Below, in pieces: positions 62,184-64,000 of a stretch of DNA of 64,000 nt. How positions within the stretch are numbered: position 1 is the first letter of the stretch; every line of letters starts with the position of its first letter. Source of the DNA: Petroclostridium xylanilyticum (GTDB lineage Bacteria; Bacillota; Clostridia; SK-Y3); the NCBI RefSeq assembly GCF_002252565.1, contig NZ_NPML01000018.1, positions 62,001 through 126,000 on the forward strand. Reading direction: 5' to 3'. Under the pieces are notes generated by a model that was not told the origin of the DNA, searched no databases, and was given only the letters and a program-made list of their open reading frames with translations. Made by a program: the position numbers and the translations under genes.

Positions 62184-63473
62184 TCAACCCTCAACTTGAA
62201 CACCTAGGTCTTTCCCGCTGCTTTTCCAGTATTCCATAAAGAATACGGCAAATACGCTTATCATAATTCCTAAGACGCCTGCTATGGCTACAATAAGTTT
62301 CTTATTGCTTACCGGTCTTGCCGGCGGCAGGGCATCAGATACAACGATTACACTGGATCTTCCTATTTCTGCCGATTGCTTAATATTTGCTTCTTTAAGC
62401 TTTTGCTGGTAGGCATCTCTTGTCTGCTTTGCCAATTCTACTTCATGATTTAAGATTTCAAACTGGTTTTCTTTCTCTGCCAGTTCTGCCTGCAATTGCT
62501 CTATTTCCTTTTGTCTTGCCTCTATTTCCCTCTTCAGACTATCTAATTGAGTAGTATACTGTGCTAAAGTAATTTCATAATTTTTAACAGCCGTCAATAA
62601 ATCTGTGTACGCAGGATTTAACTGTTCATCGGTCATTTGCAAGCCTGCCAGATTTTTAAGCTGTGATCCGGAATTTTCTACCGCTACCTGCGACATTAAT
62701 GGATCGCTTGCCAATGATTTTGTGGTTTTTATGGTTTTAGGCGTTGTTTCCAGCGCCTGTCTGGCTTTGGCTAATGCACCACTTGTAGATTCCACATCGA
62801 TCTTGACTTGAGTTATCTTTGTCTTAAACTCTGTAAGCTGTGTAAGCTTGGAATTCAGTTCCTGCTTTAATTCGTCCACACCTCTTGGTTTTGCCAGGAA
62901 AGCGGTGAGTTCCTGTGTTGCTTTCTCCAAGTTCTGTTTTTCCATTTCCAACTGCTTTGTGATAAACTCTGCCGACTTTCCGGTCTGCTGCTGGAGTTTT
63001 TCGGAAATAAAATCTACATATTTATTGCTTAAAACGTTGGCAATATCTGCAGCAAGTTGAGGGTCAGCATTTTTTACATTTACATATATCAGGTTCGTAT
63101 TTTTAGGTGATTCGACTTCAATGATGGATGCAAGGTCTGAACGCGTCATTTCATATTTTTCATCAAGCTTTAATTCTTTGATAACTGCATTTAAAACCGC
63201 AGGGGTTTTAATCTGTTCCTTATAAGTATCTAATGTCATCTGTGGGTATTGAGAAAGAGAATCCACCAGTTCAGAAAATTTGTTTTCTTTGTCTTCTGCA
63301 GATTTTATGTTTACCGGAGATACCATTAATACAGTTTTGGCATTATATACAGGTTCCATGATAAATACGGCATACAGGCTGCTTAACAATATACATACAG
63401 CAGTAAAGATTGCAATAATCCATTTTCCCCTCAGTATGACTTCTACATATTCTCTCAGGCTTATTTCTTCCAT
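62184..63473 (-). CDS. Wzz/YveK-type polysaccharide chain-length protein
   Basis: 429 residues. A short N-terminal cytoplasmic tail (MEEISLREYVEVILRGKW) is followed by a membrane helix, a long periplasmic-type coiled coil (about 160-370) and a second membrane helix with PARPVSNKKLIVAIAGVLG, the proline-rich Wzz signature. It sets polymer length with the polymerase. No tyrosine-kinase domain is attached and no kinase gene is present in the window. Confidence 0.93.
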   Translation of the reverse strand: MEEISLREYVEVILRGKWIIAIFTAVCILLSSLYAVFIMEPVYNAKTVLMVSPVNIKSAEDKENKFSELVDSLSQYPQMTLDTYKEQIKTPAVLNAVIKELKLDEKYEMTRSDLASIIEVESPKNTNLIYVNVKNADPQLAADIANVLSNKYVDFISEKLQQQTGKSAEFITKQLEMEKQNLEKATQELTAFLAKPRGVDELKQELNSKLTQLTEFKTKITQVKIDVESTSGALAKARQALETTPKTIKTTKSLASDPLMSQVAVENSGSQLKNLAGLQMTDEQLNPAYTDLLTAVKNYEITLAQYTTQLDSLKREIEARQKEIEQLQAELAEKENQFEILNHEVELAKQTRDAYQQKLKEANIKQSAEIGRSSVIVVSDALPPARPVSNKKLIVAIAGVLGIMISVFAVFFMEYWKSSGKDLGVQVEG

Positions 63474-63667
63474 GATTTACCCCCTGGTTAGTCGTTCTTA
63501 TTTTAAAACCAATGATATTTTAACATATATGCCAGGACAATGCCAGTGTTTTTATACACATATAGAACCAATATCATGTGTAAACATTACAACATTCGAT
63601 ACTTTTTACATTTTATATCATTATTTTACATATTTCAATGAATTTATAATAAAAAGCTGATAAAATT
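63474..63667 (-). promoter_or_regulatory. Upstream region of the polysaccharide operon
   Basis: A possible minus-strand promoter, TTGTCC with TATCAT 17 bases on, lies about 35-70 bases before the Wzz-like gene. The rest is AT-rich with no gene seen. Given the terminator to its right, the polysaccharide operon from wzz leftward probably starts here. Confidence 0.4.
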
Positions 63668-63703
63668 AGAAGATGTTCCTCTAATCTTAAAGGAACACCT
63701 TCT
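63668..63703 (-). terminator. Terminator of the mutase gene
   Basis: Stem AGAAGATGTTCCT / AGGAACACCTTCT (13 bp, one mismatch) with a 10-base loop, then AATTTTAT on the minus strand. Confidence 0.85.
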
Positions 63704-63708
63704 ATATC

Positions 63709-64000
63709 TTACCCTCTTACCTTTGTAATTACTGTATCCTTAAAAATTTGCATCTTACTTTCAGCATCTTTGATATTGCCTGCCACCACTGAAAAATATA
63801 TTTTTATCTTAGGCTCGGTACCTGATGGTCTTACTACAAACCAGGACTTATCCTCTAATTCAAAGTAAAGTACGTCTGATTCAGGCAAGTCAATTCCTTC
63901 TTGAGCATTATTTACAAAATCATATCGTTTACCGACTTTATAATCTCTTAGTGCAGTTACTTTGACACCATTGATTTCTTTAGGCGTCTCTTTTCTAAGC
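63709..64000 (-). CDS. Phosphosugar mutase (phosphoglucomutase/phosphomannomutase), partial
   Basis: Only the C-terminal 96 residues are inside the window. They carry the phosphate-binding loop RPSGTEPKIKIYF, diagnostic of the alpha-D-phosphohexomutase family, and end KDTVITKVRG. It interconverts hexose 6- and 1-phosphates and so feeds galU and manC. It continues past the right edge. Whether it prefers glucose or mannose cannot be seen. Confidence 0.9.
   Translation of the reverse strand, partial: LRKETPKEINGVKVTALRDYKVGKRYDFVNNAQEGIDLPESDVLYFELEDKSWFVVRPSGTEPKIKIYFSVVAGNIKDAESKMQIFKDTVITKVRG

Noticed and set aside
1-64000. tRNA or rRNA genes, integrated phage or complete insertion sequences
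   Set aside because: I found no cloverleaf-like or rRNA sequence, and no transposase, integrase or phage structural gene.

Overview
The window looks like a chromosomal segment of a low-to-moderate GC, endospore-forming anaerobic Clostridia (Firmicutes). Support: AddAB instead of RecBCD, strong AGGAGG-type ribosome binding sites, GTG and TTG starts, spore photoproduct lyase, YesM/YesN two-component signalling, a Gram-positive LexA box, and TTGACA/TATAAT promoters. I cannot name a species. I see no rRNA, tRNA, CRISPR array, transposase gene or prophage.

Layout. 1-6338 (minus): addA (cut by the window edge) and addB, the recombinational repair nuclease. 6592-15155: a small zinc-ribbon gene, then a complete minus-strand sugar-uptake locus: YesN-type regulator, YesM-type kinase, membrane-anchored sugar-binding sensor, then ABC ATPase, permease and lipoprotein binding protein. 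The sensor, kinase and regulator probably detect the sugar and switch on the transporter. 15420-20819 (plus): MarR regulator, TolC-family protein, HlyD adaptor and two ABC-2 permeases, an export operon with no ATPase gene. 20895-31891: mixed housekeeping genes (Gfo/Idh/MocA oxidoreductase, AEC transporter, DUF445 protein, speD, two unknown genes, splB with a nucleoside phosphorylase-like partner, LexA-controlled dinB, and a CcdA/TlpA redox pair). 31981-41043: a second oxidoreductase, VanZ and PAP2 membrane proteins, a DUF3006/MBL-fold pair, glgA, rplM-rpsI, a TtcA-like enzyme and galU.

41108 to the right edge (minus) is an exopolysaccharide cluster. A phosphosugar mutase is cut by the edge. 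It is followed by a Wzz-like protein, a MntA/HepT toxin-antitoxin pair, a large O-antigen-ligase/TPR protein, a flippase, a polymerase, five glycosyltransferases, a broken methyltransferase, a radical SAM protein, a polyprenyl-phosphate sugar transferase, manC, ugd, a truncated second manC, a Uma2 protein and a UDP-glucose epimerase. GalU, Ugd, GalE, ManC and the mutase supply nucleotide sugars. The glycosyltransferases build the repeat unit on undecaprenyl phosphate, and the flippase, polymerase and Wzz proteins export and polymerise it. The middle of the cluster (about 47.8-58 kb) is visibly more AT-rich than the flanks.

Unusual structure. (1) A dispersed family of long palindromes (GACGGTTC...GAACCGTC) sits in many short intergenic gaps, and one copy lies in frame inside addA. 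(2) A roughly 200-bp module, made of an inverted repeat, a promoter and a tiny ORF beginning MKMDA, occurs twice, just upstream of the Uma2 gene and of manC. (3) A 650-bp near-identical duplication of the manC 3' end flanks ugd, and its junction carries a piece of the Uma2 gene's 3' end. (4) Hexamer (GATAAA-like) arrays form inverted arms between convergent genes. (5) A PAP2 gene appears to start at a non-AUG codon.
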